Assembly: GCA_965216585.1 (NCBI GenBank)
Contig: CBDCGC010000003.1
Location: forward strand, 1,798,001-1,862,000
Origin: CADEER01 sp965216585
Lineage (GTDB): Bacteria; Desulfobacterota; Binatia; HRBIN30; CADEER01
Direction: 5' to 3'
Length of the DNA: 64,000 bases
The notes below the pieces were generated by a model that was given only the letters and a program-made list of their open reading frames with translations, was not told the origin of the DNA and did no database searches. The position numbers and the translations under genes were made by a program. Shown here in pieces: positions 16,401 to 23,200 of this stretch; within the stretch, counting starts at the first letter, position 1, and every line of letters starts with the position of its first letter.

Positions 16401-17744
16401 GCCGCCGATGCGCACGCCAACCATTCGGTCGTCCACCATTCCCGCGAGGGCTTGAAAATCGCCGCCACAATGGGCGAGTCGATCGGCGACGACGTCGTCT
16501 GCGAGCTCGAAGAGCGCCTCGCCCTGGCGCTCTTCTATCTGAGTGAGTTCAGCGAATCCGGAAAGGCATACGAACGCAGCGCCGCCCGCGCCGCGGACTC
16601 GGCGACGCGAGTTCACCTACTCTCGTCCGCCGGACTGAGCTTCCTCTGGGCGCACGAGTACGAGGACGCCGCCAGACTTCTCGAATCGGCCGGAGCTCTT
16701 GCCGAGAGCACCGGCGATCAAGCCGGCCAGGCCGTGGTGACGTACTTTCGCGGCAACTACGCCGGAATCATCGAAGCCGACATGGAGGGGTACGAACGCC
16801 ACTGCAATCGCGCCATCGAGCTCGAGCGCGCCAGTGGTTCGGACGTCGCCGCTGCGGTCGGCTGCTTCTCGCTCGCCGAGCTCTATGAATGGACTGGTCG
16901 CTATCGAGAAACCATCGCCGCCGCCGACCGCGGCATCGAGCTCGGCAAGAAACTGAAACTGTCTCATCTGATCATCTGGCCGATGTGGTTCGGCGGCAAA
17001 GCGCGTTGCTGTCTCGGCGACTACGGCAAAGCGATCGAAATGTTGCGCGCTGCATCGGAGATCTGTGAGCGCATCGGCGACCGCGCCTGGAACAGCCGCA
17101 TGCTCAATACCCTCGGTTGGGTGTACGCCGAGATCGGCGCTCACGACATCGCCCTCGACTTGAACCAGCGAGCTGCCGCGATCGCCCGCGACTTCGGCGA
17201 CCCCGAGATCATCGCCAACTCCGAGATCAACCTGGCGCTCAACCACCTCCACGGCAAGGACCTCGGTCGGGCACAAAGCCTGGTCGAACCGATCGTCGAG
17301 AGCCTCGAGCGCTCGACCGACCCCTGGATGCGCTGGCGCTTCTCCCTGCATGCGCTCAACGCGCGCGCCCGCATCGCCATCGCCAACAAAGAGCTCGACC
17401 AAGCCCTCGCTCTCGCCGACCGACAAATCAGCGGCGCCAGCCAACACCTGGCACCGAAGATCGAAGCGCGCGCGACGACCCTGCGCGGCGAGCTCCTGCT
17501 GGCGCTCGACCGCCGCGACGAGGCGCTGCAAACACTGGCGGCAGCCGCGGCGCTGGCCGAACGCATCGAACACCGCGGCGGTACGGTCGCAGCGCTCGCT
17601 CTGGCCGCCGAGGCACACCGTCGCAACGGGGACCGAGGCGAGAGTGAAGCACTGGTGGCGCGCGTCAGGTCGATGCTCCATCAATCCGCCAACTCGCTCG
17701 GCGAGCAGGAGCTGCGCCAGCGCCTGTTGGCCGCTTCGACCTGA
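13440..17744 (+). CDS. Giant regulator: sigma-54-type AAA+, Fis HTH, degenerate cyclase domain, second ATPase, TPR
   Basis: 1434 residues. (1) Residues 15-270: AAA+ core of enhancer-binding proteins with Walker A GETGTGKG (53-60), the L1 loop GAFTDA (100-105) in place of GAFTGA, Walker B LFLDEID, and FRADLYHRL. (2) 297-337: Fis-type helix-turn-helix GGNVAAAARLLGIGRNALRYRMRR. (3) 340-375: Pro-rich linker. (4) About 375-555: a class III cyclase-like domain without the metal-binding Asp residues. (5) From 567: a second P-loop ATPase (FVGRRRELAFL, GDAGIGKSR, VVLVVEDLHWID) of the predicted-ATPase/MalT-like type. (6) From about 990: TPR-like helices. Start at ATG 13440 or 13452. It should bind DNA upstream of the methyltransferase gene and couple ligand or protein sensing by the ATPase/TPR part to sigma-54 transcription; the altered L1 loop makes the last step uncertain. 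Confidence 0.85.
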   Translation: MLADMNHPSPGTHPTDAIIGSAPAIDELRRQISRLAGFDSVRSPHVPTVLICGETGTGKGLVARTLHDSGPRREGPFIDINCAAIPETMLEAEIFGFEEGAFTDARRAKPGLFEAAEGGTLFLDEIDSCSLALQSKLLKAIEDKSVRRLGAIEALSVDTKLVAATQRDLAGLVADGRFRADLYHRLAVVVLNLPRLEERRQDIVLLARHYLRQYADAHGLDTKRVTESAATWLTEHSWPGNVRELSHLMERVTLLATAGDLDSATLERLAVPPTGQVRQAPPPEVSEQPPGESDSSDEVSHIREALHKAGGNVAAAARLLGIGRNALRYRMRRHGIERPDITPAPPVAAPQPPAPKPQRAGAAPERKTGAGPASWEEKTAAVLAIELILASAGEERWQGEPWTIAKRWNQRIADFVGGFGGRVLQSTPTRVIAVFGVPRALEQTPQRAVQAALAIRRLHDETLRSGGGTPEIRIAGHLGTVHVDSSADALTGALLPVGDTLALPERLLAHTDDGELLVSPPIARRVASSCELQERALGQAGPSGRELRAYSVRGQKRSAAVDSGESRFVGRRRELAFLNAAFQSAKESNGQVAFIVGDAGIGKSRLLNQFRASLVGEDHRWIEGRCTAYGSTTAFLPIIDAMRRYFDIDDRDDEAAANAKIDAGTDNLDEDVAWTTPFLRNLLSLSTDDSVAELDSGRRRSETFEALKVRIMHHTDLRPVVLVVEDLHWIDTASEELINFLADTIPTMRALLICTYRPGYEHRLGDRSYHQRITLSPLSDEDAASMAQSNLGVASLPDAARTLITRKAEGNPFFVEEITASLLEEGSLKREGDAIVLTCDSGDLEIPETIQDVLLARIDRLAPDSRRAIQVASVIGREFALRLLERASEAGEHLRGEVEELRSLELIYEKAMHPELAYMFKHALTHDVAYNSVQQERRIQLHRLIGLTIEELYADRISEHYETLAHHFSEGRDWRKALSFHAKAAAKAADAHANHSVVHHSREGLKIAATMGESIGDDVVCELEERLALALFYLSEFSESGKAYERSAARAADSATRVHLLSSAGLSFLWAHEYEDAARLLESAGALAESTGDQAGQAVVTYFRGNYAGIIEADMEGYERHCNRAIELERASGSDVAAAVGCFSLAELYEWTGRYRETIAAADRGIELGKKLKLSHLIIWPMWFGGKARCCLGDYGKAIEMLRAASEICERIGDRAWNSRMLNTLGWVYAEIGAHDIALDLNQRAAAIARDFGDPEIIANSEINLALNHLHGKDLGRAQSLVEPIVESLERSTDPWMRWRFSLHALNARARIAIANKELDQALALADRQISGASQHLAPKIEARATTLRGELLLALDRRDEALQTLAAAAALAERIEHRGGTVAALALAAEAHRRNGDRGESEALVARVRSMLHQSANSLGEQELRQRLLAAST

Positions 17745-17785
17745 GCGCGATCAACCCCGGATCGACGTCGAGGCGACAGCTAGCC

Positions 17786-17969
17786 TCAAAGAGAAAATAA
17801 TCCACGGCGAGAAACGCCACGAGCTCGCGCCATAGAGCGCCATCTGCGGCCGTGCTCGCCCTCGGCAATGCTCATGTAGGATGGACTACACTCCGCTTGC
17901 CGAAAGCTGCGCTCGGCCACATCTGGCACTCTTTGACGCGTTCTCCCTCGCGGATTATCTTCTCTTTGA
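17786..17969. repeat. Inverted-repeat-bounded intergenic segment
   Basis: TCAAAGAGAAAATAATCC (17786-17803) recurs inverted at 17952-17969 with one mismatch. Similarity goes on outward (CTAG) and inward (CG..GAGAA.CGC), giving two roughly 38-base arms around 148 bases without a gene. It fills most of the gap between the regulator and transaldolase genes. It may be a small MITE-like element or paired regulatory sites. No flanking duplication is obvious. Confidence 0.45.
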
Positions 17970-18028
17970 GACTAGGCGTTGGAGTCACGCGCGATTTTCG
18001 CTATGACCGGAAGCGGCGGAGACGGGGG

Positions 18029-19087
18029 ATGGCGATGACTTCACCACTGCAATCATTGATCGGCAGCGGCACCAAGGTTTGGCTCGACTCGATCGATCCC
18101 GATCTGGTCGCCAAGAGCCGCGCGCTCGGCGCAACCGGAGCGACGTCGAATCCAATCATCGTCGCCGATCTCATCAAGAGCGGCCGCTTCGACGACGCTT
18201 TGGCGCGCTACGTCGCCGCCGGCCTCGACGACGAGGCAATCGCCTGGGCGATGACCGACGACCTCGTCAAGAAAGCACAGGACGCCTTCGCACCGGTCTG
18301 GCAAGAGACCGGTGGCAACGACGGCTACGTCAGCTTCGAGCTCGACCCGCTCCTCGAAGACCCCGAGCTCGGCCCGGCGCACGAAAAACGCGTCGCGCGC
18401 TACATCGAGCTCGGCAAGAAATGGAGCGCCGGCCACACCAACCGCATGATCAAAGTGCCGGCGACCCCGGCGGGACTGGACGCACTCGAAGAGCTGAGCG
18501 CCGCCGGAGTCACCCTCAACGTCACGTTGATTTTCACCGAACGCCAGTACCGTATCGCGCGAGAGGCGGTGTGGAGAGGTGCCCAGCGCCGGAAGTCGCT
18601 CGACGACTTCAAGAGCGTCTACAGCATCTTCATCTCGCGCGTCGACGTGTACACCGAAAAACACGTCGCCGACTTGAGCGATGCAGCACAGGGCGAGGTC
18701 GGCTTGCTCGGCGTCAAGCGAATCTGGGCCGACAACCAGCGCTACTGGGCCGAGAAGAACCTGCCACTCGAGCAGGAGATCATCTTCGCCAGCACCGGCA
18801 CCAAGAAGGCCGCGGATCCAGCCGACAAGTACATCGGCGCCCTGGCGGGCTCGGACATCCAGACCAACCCACCCAAGACCAACGACGACATCGAAGCGCT
18901 GGGCAAGATCTACCAACGCACGGTCGACCAACTACCCGACGCCAACGTGCAAGCCGAGATCGACGCCAAGGTCGACCAGACCAAGCTCGAAGAAGTCCTC
19001 ATGCGCGAGGGCGTCGCCAAATTCGCCGAGCCGCACAAAGCGCTGATCGCTCTGATCGCCGAGAAGCGCACGACCATGGCCGCTTGA
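18029..19087 (+). CDS. tal: Transaldolase
   Basis: 352 residues from ATG 18029 (GGAG 7 bases upstream; ATG 18035 possible). The TIM-barrel transaldolase pattern is clear: TKVWLDSIDPDL, ATGATSNPIIVADLI, the Schiff-base lysine in MIKVPATPAGLDALEEL, GVTLNVTLIFTERQY, and VYSIFISRVDVYTEKH. The enzyme exchanges dihydroxyacetone units between sugar phosphates in the non-oxidative pentose phosphate pathway. The size matches the TalB/Tal-like rather than the short fructose-6-phosphate aldolase branch. It is a single gene, with the inverted-repeat segment upstream, and converges on the MaoC genes. Confidence 0.88.
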   Translation: MAMTSPLQSLIGSGTKVWLDSIDPDLVAKSRALGATGATSNPIIVADLIKSGRFDDALARYVAAGLDDEAIAWAMTDDLVKKAQDAFAPVWQETGGNDGYVSFELDPLLEDPELGPAHEKRVARYIELGKKWSAGHTNRMIKVPATPAGLDALEELSAAGVTLNVTLIFTERQYRIAREAVWRGAQRRKSLDDFKSVYSIFISRVDVYTEKHVADLSDAAQGEVGLLGVKRIWADNQRYWAEKNLPLEQEIIFASTGTKKAADPADKYIGALAGSDIQTNPPKTNDDIEALGKIYQRTVDQLPDANVQAEIDAKVDQTKLEEVLMREGVAKFAEPHKALIALIAEKRTTMAA

Positions 19088-19107
19088 ACGCAGAGAATCC
19101 GGCGGCT

Positions 19108-19509
19108 TCAGGCGGCTGGAACGAGCACCGTCCCGGTGCCGGTGACCAGGCGATCGCCGGCCTCCGTCTCGATCAGCAGATCGCATTCGAGGCGGCGCCC
19201 GCGATCGGATTCCTCGACGTCGGTGACGACACCGCGGATGAGCAAGGGCACGCGTGGCTGAACGAAGGAGCGAAACGTCGCCGAGACACGCAGCACCTTG
19301 GCACCTTCGCTCACGCTTTCGAGCAGACGTGAAAACAGCGCCAGGCTCATATTGCCCGGGGCAATCTGCCCGGGCAGTCCGTCCTTGCGCCCGCCCTCGT
19401 CGCTGAGGAAACGCGGTGCCACTTGATTGGCCGAGCGAACGTAGTCGCCAATCTGCTCCGACGCCAGGGTGAGGCGCAAGGGTTCGAGATCATCGCCAAA
19501 ATCGAGCAT
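19108..19509 (-). CDS. MaoC-like hot-dog dehydratase/hydratase, C-terminal-type half
   Basis: 133 residues with a single hot-dog fold: LASEQIGDYVRSANQ, then the active-site region GLPGQIAPGNMSLALFSRLLES and the strand-rich end LECDLLIETEAGDRLVTGTGTVLV. The MaoC hydratase 'D..H..' pair is not clear: the usual Asp/His positions near the Gly-rich loop read GQIAPGN. It follows the other MaoC-fold gene by 7 bases, so the two are likely a hetero-pair like two-subunit enoyl-CoA hydratases in which one half keeps the catalytic residues. Co-transcribed with the PHP and molybdoenzyme genes in the same direction. Confidence 0.75.
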   Translation of the reverse strand: MLDFGDDLEPLRLTLASEQIGDYVRSANQVAPRFLSDEGGRKDGLPGQIAPGNMSLALFSRLLESVSEGAKVLRVSATFRSFVQPRVPLLIRGVVTDVEESDRGRRLECDLLIETEAGDRLVTGTGTVLVPAA

Positions 19510-19516
19510 CGCGTCC

Positions 19517-19951
19517 TTAGCGAAACATCATCTTCTGATCGATCACCGCCACCATCTCGTCGCGCTGGTTGCGAATGACCATGCGCAACACCAAGAAGCG
19601 GAGATTCCCAGATCGCCCGGTCTTGTCGTAGACATCGTGGACCTCGCCGATACCGGTGAGCACGTCGCCAACGCGCACTGGCACACCGAGCTCGATGTCT
19701 TTGCCGGCGTCCATGCCGCGATACATGATCTCCAGCGGTATTCCCTCGGGGACGAACTTTTCCCTGCGCAGGGTCACCGGGAAGGTGGGTGCCGCGAGCA
19801 AGCCGGGTCCGTCTTCCACATAGCGCGGATCGGTTTCGCCGCAAGCGCGGGCGTAGCGAATGATCTGCTCGGCGGTGATCGGTTTGGAGGAAGAGCGTTC
19901 GAACTCCTGACCGATGAGCCGCTCGTCGATCTCTGGAAGGGGCTCAGCCAC
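19517..19951 (-). CDS. MaoC N-terminal-type hot-dog protein (FAS1-like dehydratase domain)
   Basis: 144 residues. It starts IDERLIGQEFERSSSKPITAEQIIRYARACGETDPRY, the standard opening of MaoC-like N-terminal dehydratase domains, and goes on with PTFPVTLRREKFVP and VRVGDVLTGIGEVHDVYDKTGRSGNLRFLVL. Together with the next gene it would rebuild a double hot-dog enoyl-CoA hydratase. The start overlaps the end of the PHP gene by 8 bases, so translation is probably coupled. The substrate would be a CoA or acyl-carrier thioester. Confidence 0.8.
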   Translation of the reverse strand: MAEPLPEIDERLIGQEFERSSSKPITAEQIIRYARACGETDPRYVEDGPGLLAAPTFPVTLRREKFVPEGIPLEIMYRGMDAGKDIELGVPVRVGDVLTGIGEVHDVYDKTGRSGNLRFLVLRMVIRNQRDEMVAVIDQKMMFR

Positions 19952-20600
19952 GGGCCGCCCTCACCTGCTCGCGAAAATCGACGGCCCGATATTCGCCATC
20001 GCGCAGCTCGCGCACGAGATCGTCGATATCGCGGATCTCGGCGCGGAACTCCGTTGCGCAAATCCCGATCAACGACACGAGATGGGCGTCGCTGCCGCCG
20101 AAGCCGCGATACCCCTGCTCACTCATGAGCCGCTCGACGCGTTCGTTTTCACCGCGCCGGCTGCCGCCGTTCAGAGCCTCGACCGCACGCACACCTTCGA
20201 GCGGCGGCTTGGTTTGGTAGTGCTCACACAGACCGATGGTCGGCCGCCCCGGGTGACAAGGCGCGGCGATCCCACCCATGCGCTCGACTTCCGAAATCAC
20301 CTCTTGCGCGTCGAGACGAACGTCGGAAAAGTCGAAGCGCTTCGTCATCTCCTCGGTCACGCCGTACAGCAATACGTGCCCGTAGTCGGTCTCCACCTCG
20401 GCGCCGCGGAGGATCGTCATCTCGTAGCGATCTTCGAGGTCGCGGTAGTCGACGTCCGGATTCCACTGCCGGTGCTCGGTGAGCACGATCCCATCGACCG
20501 GCACGAGGTCGCGCTTCTTCTGCAACCACTTCAAATAGCCCTCGATGGGAGCGCGGCTGTCGTCGGAGGCGTTGGTATGGGCGTGCAGATCGAGAATCAT
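19944..20600 (-). CDS. PHP-domain metal-dependent phosphoesterase-like protein
   Basis: 218 residues from ATG 20600, where the fold begins (MILDLHAHTNASDDSR); the longer frame to 20756 adds non-homologous residues. The metal ligands of the PHP fold are visible: LHAHTNASD, a third His in LTEHRQWN, Glu in GAEVETDYGH, ACHPGRP, and the closing GGSDAHL. PHP proteins hydrolyse phosphoesters (histidinol phosphate, nucleotides, RNA ends). Its place between the TorD-like chaperone and the MaoC pair, with an 8-base overlap into the latter, puts it in the catabolic operon, but the role there is unclear. Confidence 0.8.
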   Translation of the reverse strand: MILDLHAHTNASDDSRAPIEGYLKWLQKKRDLVPVDGIVLTEHRQWNPDVDYRDLEDRYEMTILRGAEVETDYGHVLLYGVTEEMTKRFDFSDVRLDAQEVISEVERMGGIAAPCHPGRPTIGLCEHYQTKPPLEGVRAVEALNGGSRRGENERVERLMSEQGYRGFGGSDAHLVSLIGICATEFRAEIRDIDDLVRELRDGEYRAVDFREQVRAARG

Positions 20601-20727
20601 CGTCGAGACCGGGAAGCTCAACGACGCAGCGTAGCGCAAACCCCACCGCCCTGCGATCCCACTGCGAACGACACCCGCCGCAAGCCGGCGAGCGGTCCGG
20701 TAGATACTGTGGCCCGGCCGATCGCGT

Positions 20728-21546
20728 CTACGAAGCGGTCGCCGCCTCGCAACCACCGCAAGTCATTTCCGGCGTGTCTTCCACCGGGTTGGCAGAAACC
20801 AGTCGGGTCGGCGCTTCGATGCCCAGGTACAGGCGGTCGAACGCAACGAAGGATGCAAGGGCATGCGCCAACCTGCCGTAGAACGTGCGCGCACGCCCCT
20901 GCACATCGGCGGTGCCCTCGGCCTTTTTTTCCAGCGCCTTGGCGAACGCCGGTACCCACCAACACACGTGATCGCGCAGGAAACTCACTTGCACATCCCG
21001 GCACACGGCAGCCCGCTCATCCGCCTCGTCGCCACCGACGCGCAGGGCGTAACGCTCCTTGCCGATCAACCAGGCCATCAGCTCCATTTCCAGAGACACG
21101 TGGTCGTGGCGTTCGGGCATTTCCCGCGACGGCGCAAGGCCGAAAGCCTTGTAGTACCCTGCGACGTCGCCAAGCTGATGGGACCGGTAGATGGAAAAGG
21201 TCTGCGGGCAGTACTCGCTCTCGTAGGGAGGGCAATCCTTGCTCAGCAGAAAGCCAAAGATTCGCTGGTGCTCGGCGGCGATGCCATCGCCGGCCTGGCG
21301 AACGAGCTCGACGACGGATCCGATTCCGATTGATGCGGGCGGGCGCTCACCCGGCGCCAGCGCGCCCTCCAAGGCGGCCGCTTCCTCACTCAAAAAGGCC
21401 GCCGCGGCACCGGCAATCTCCTGAAAGCCGGCGTCGGCCAAGCGCGACCAACCACGTGAGCGCGGGTCGGCGGTGGCGAGCGCGAAGAAGTGGTAACACA
21501 CCTCCCGCGCAGCATCGACTTCAATATCGGCTCGGCTCGTCGCCAT
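20728..21546 (-). CDS. TorD/DmsD-family maturation chaperone of the molybdoenzyme
   Basis: 272 residues from ATG 21546, preceded by GAGGTG at about 6 bases. All-helical; the family core is seen in AAREVCYHFFALATADP, EHQRIFGFLLSKDCPPYESEY and ERHDHVSLEMELMAWLIGKE. The last segment resembles the conserved E-x-D-H-x-x-x-E-L-x-x-M motif of TorD-like chaperones that hold the Tat-exported molybdenum subunit until cofactor insertion. It directly follows the beta-subunit gene, the place of the delta gene (ebdD/narJ type) in type II DMSO reductase operons. The Cys-rich C-terminus (MTCGGCEA) is not typical. Confidence 0.85.
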   Translation of the reverse strand: MATSRADIEVDAAREVCYHFFALATADPRSRGWSRLADAGFQEIAGAAAAFLSEEAAALEGALAPGERPPASIGIGSVVELVRQAGDGIAAEHQRIFGFLLSKDCPPYESEYCPQTFSIYRSHQLGDVAGYYKAFGLAPSREMPERHDHVSLEMELMAWLIGKERYALRVGGDEADERAAVCRDVQVSFLRDHVCWWVPAFAKALEKKAEGTADVQGRARTFYGRLAHALASFVAFDRLYLGIEAPTRLVSANPVEDTPEMTCGGCEAATAS

Positions 21547-21573
21547 TTCACACCTCTTTCGCGCCACCTCGCT

Positions 21574-22860
21574 TCAGATGGAGTTCACGTGCTCCTTCGG
21601 CCGCTCGAAGGTCGGCTCCTCGACCGTGACTCTGACGATCTCCTTGCCGAGCTTGTTGAATCCCGTAACCGTGTCGTTGAAGATCTCCTGCACCTTCTTC
21701 TTTCCCGACGGCAAGGTCACTTCGACCTCCGCCACCTTCGGACCCTTTTCGATCTTGTACTCGAAGATGATCTGCTGCGCAGAGCGGAAGAGTTGCAACA
21801 CGGCCATCAGCTCCCGATCGGGACAGCAGTACTGCTCGAGTGCGTTTTCGACGCCGGGGCCGAACATCTGCTCGAGATAGGGCCGCGACACCCACCGGGG
21901 TGGGATGTAGTAGCCGTTGGGTTCGGTGCCAAAGTTCGGGTACAGGGGCAGGGCCACCTGGCGATCGCGAATCAGAAAGTGGAGTGGATTGCTCGGAGCG
22001 TCCGCCCACGATCCGTCCTTGCCCTTCTTCACCAAACCCTGCATGCGAATCTTGCCGACACAGGCGGTCATGCAGCGCGTTTCCAGAGGCGCGCCGTCCG
22101 GGGTCAACACCGAGTCCTTGCCTTCGATGCGCGGGTAACAGGCAATGCACTTCTCACTCGTACGCGTGACCGGCCGGTACATCGCCTTTTTGTAGGGGCA
22201 CGCTTCGACGCACTTTCTGTAACCGCGACAGCGCTCCTGATCGATCAAAACGATTCCGTCCTCCGGGCGCTTGTAGATCGCCGAGCGAGGGCATGCAGCC
22301 AGACAACCCGGATAGGTACAGTGGTTGCAGATGCGCTGGAGGTAGAAGTACCAGACCTTGTGCTCGGGAAGCTCGACCGAGTGCCCCCACTCGCCCTGTT
22401 TCATCGTCTCGCCGGCAGCCGTTTCCTCTTGGATGTTCGGACTCTGCCACTCCTCGTCAGTCGGCAAGTATCCGAGGACGCGCTTGGGTCCGTCGGGGGA
22501 GACGTGTTTCGTCGCCGCCTCGAAGATCGTCGAGTCCCGGAACGTCCCGTACGGCTTCTCGGCGCTGCGCGTCTCGCGATCCCACCCTTTGCCTTCGGCG
22601 TTCTCCTCATCGAGCATCGACAGGAGCTTGACATCCCAGTTGTGCGGATACCCACCGTAGGGCTTCGTTTCGACGTTGTTCCACCACATGTGCTCCTGCC
22701 CCTCGGAGAACGTCCAGGTCGACTTGCAGGCCATCGTGCAGGTCTGGCAGGCGATGCAGCGGTTGATGTTGAAGACGAAAGCGAACTGCCACTCGGGATG
22801 CGATTCCTCGTAGGGAAAGTGCATCGAGCGCCCGATCTGCCAATTGTAGACTTCAGCCAT
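21574..22860 (-). CDS. Iron-sulfur beta subunit of a type II DMSO-reductase-family enzyme
   Basis: 428 residues. Four Cys clusters typical of EbdB/NarH/ClrB: CIACQTCTMACKSTW, CNHCTYPGCLAACPRSAI, CRGYRKCVEACPYKK and CIACYP...CMTACVGKIR. These hold three [4Fe-4S] and one [3Fe-4S] cluster that carry electrons from the molybdenum subunit to the haem subunit. WQFAFVFNINRCIACQTC at the N-terminus is near-diagnostic for the ethylbenzene-dehydrogenase-like branch. It has no signal peptide of its own and would be carried through Tat with the alpha subunit. It lies between the 101-residue protein and the chaperone gene. Confidence 0.9.
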   Translation of the reverse strand: MAEVYNWQIGRSMHFPYEESHPEWQFAFVFNINRCIACQTCTMACKSTWTFSEGQEHMWWNNVETKPYGGYPHNWDVKLLSMLDEENAEGKGWDRETRSAEKPYGTFRDSTIFEAATKHVSPDGPKRVLGYLPTDEEWQSPNIQEETAAGETMKQGEWGHSVELPEHKVWYFYLQRICNHCTYPGCLAACPRSAIYKRPEDGIVLIDQERCRGYRKCVEACPYKKAMYRPVTRTSEKCIACYPRIEGKDSVLTPDGAPLETRCMTACVGKIRMQGLVKKGKDGSWADAPSNPLHFLIRDRQVALPLYPNFGTEPNGYYIPPRWVSRPYLEQMFGPGVENALEQYCCPDRELMAVLQLFRSAQQIIFEYKIEKGPKVAEVEVTLPSGKKKVQEIFNDTVTGFNKLGKEIVRVTVEEPTFERPKEHVNSI

Positions 22861-22891
22861 TGCTTCTCCTCAGCCGTGCCGGGGCTCAGCC

Positions 22892-23197
22892 CTACTCGGC
22901 GTCGCCATCGGTCCGGAACCGATGCACTCCACAACGTGCGAGCACGGCATCGATGCGCTGCTCCACTCGCTCTCTGCCCAACAACTCCACCAGCCCGTGC
23001 GTCGCCTGGAAGAAGGAAGAGTCGAAGAGCTCGAGAATGCGCTTGCGGCCCCAACCCATGCGGGCGTACTCCTCGACGATTCCGTCCAGCATGGCGTACG
23101 GATTGCCATCGACGGCGGCCGCCCGCATTTCCATGGGATCGTCCGACTCAGGCATCTTGCCCAACTCCGGCGCCATCGGTGGTTTCGATTCAGCCAT
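22892..23197 (-). CDS. Small hypothetical protein between the alpha and beta genes
   Basis: 101 residues from ATG 23197 (GTG 23200 also possible), only 3 bases from the end of the alpha-subunit gene. No Cys motif and no membrane helix. The centre is helical (YAMLDGIVEEYARMGWGRKRILELFDSSFFQATHGLVELLGRERVEQRI) with a GWGRKRI turn. I do not recognise a family. Its fixed place inside the enzyme operon suggests an accessory or assembly factor. Confidence 0.7.
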   Translation of the reverse strand: MAESKPPMAPELGKMPESDDPMEMRAAAVDGNPYAMLDGIVEEYARMGWGRKRILELFDSSFFQATHGLVELLGRERVEQRIDAVLARCGVHRFRTDGDAE

Positions 23198-23200
23198 CAC

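Noticed and set aside
17925..17950. TGGCAC that looks like half of a sigma-54 promoter
   Set aside because: The GC of the -12 element is not at 10 bases from GG, so spacing fails.
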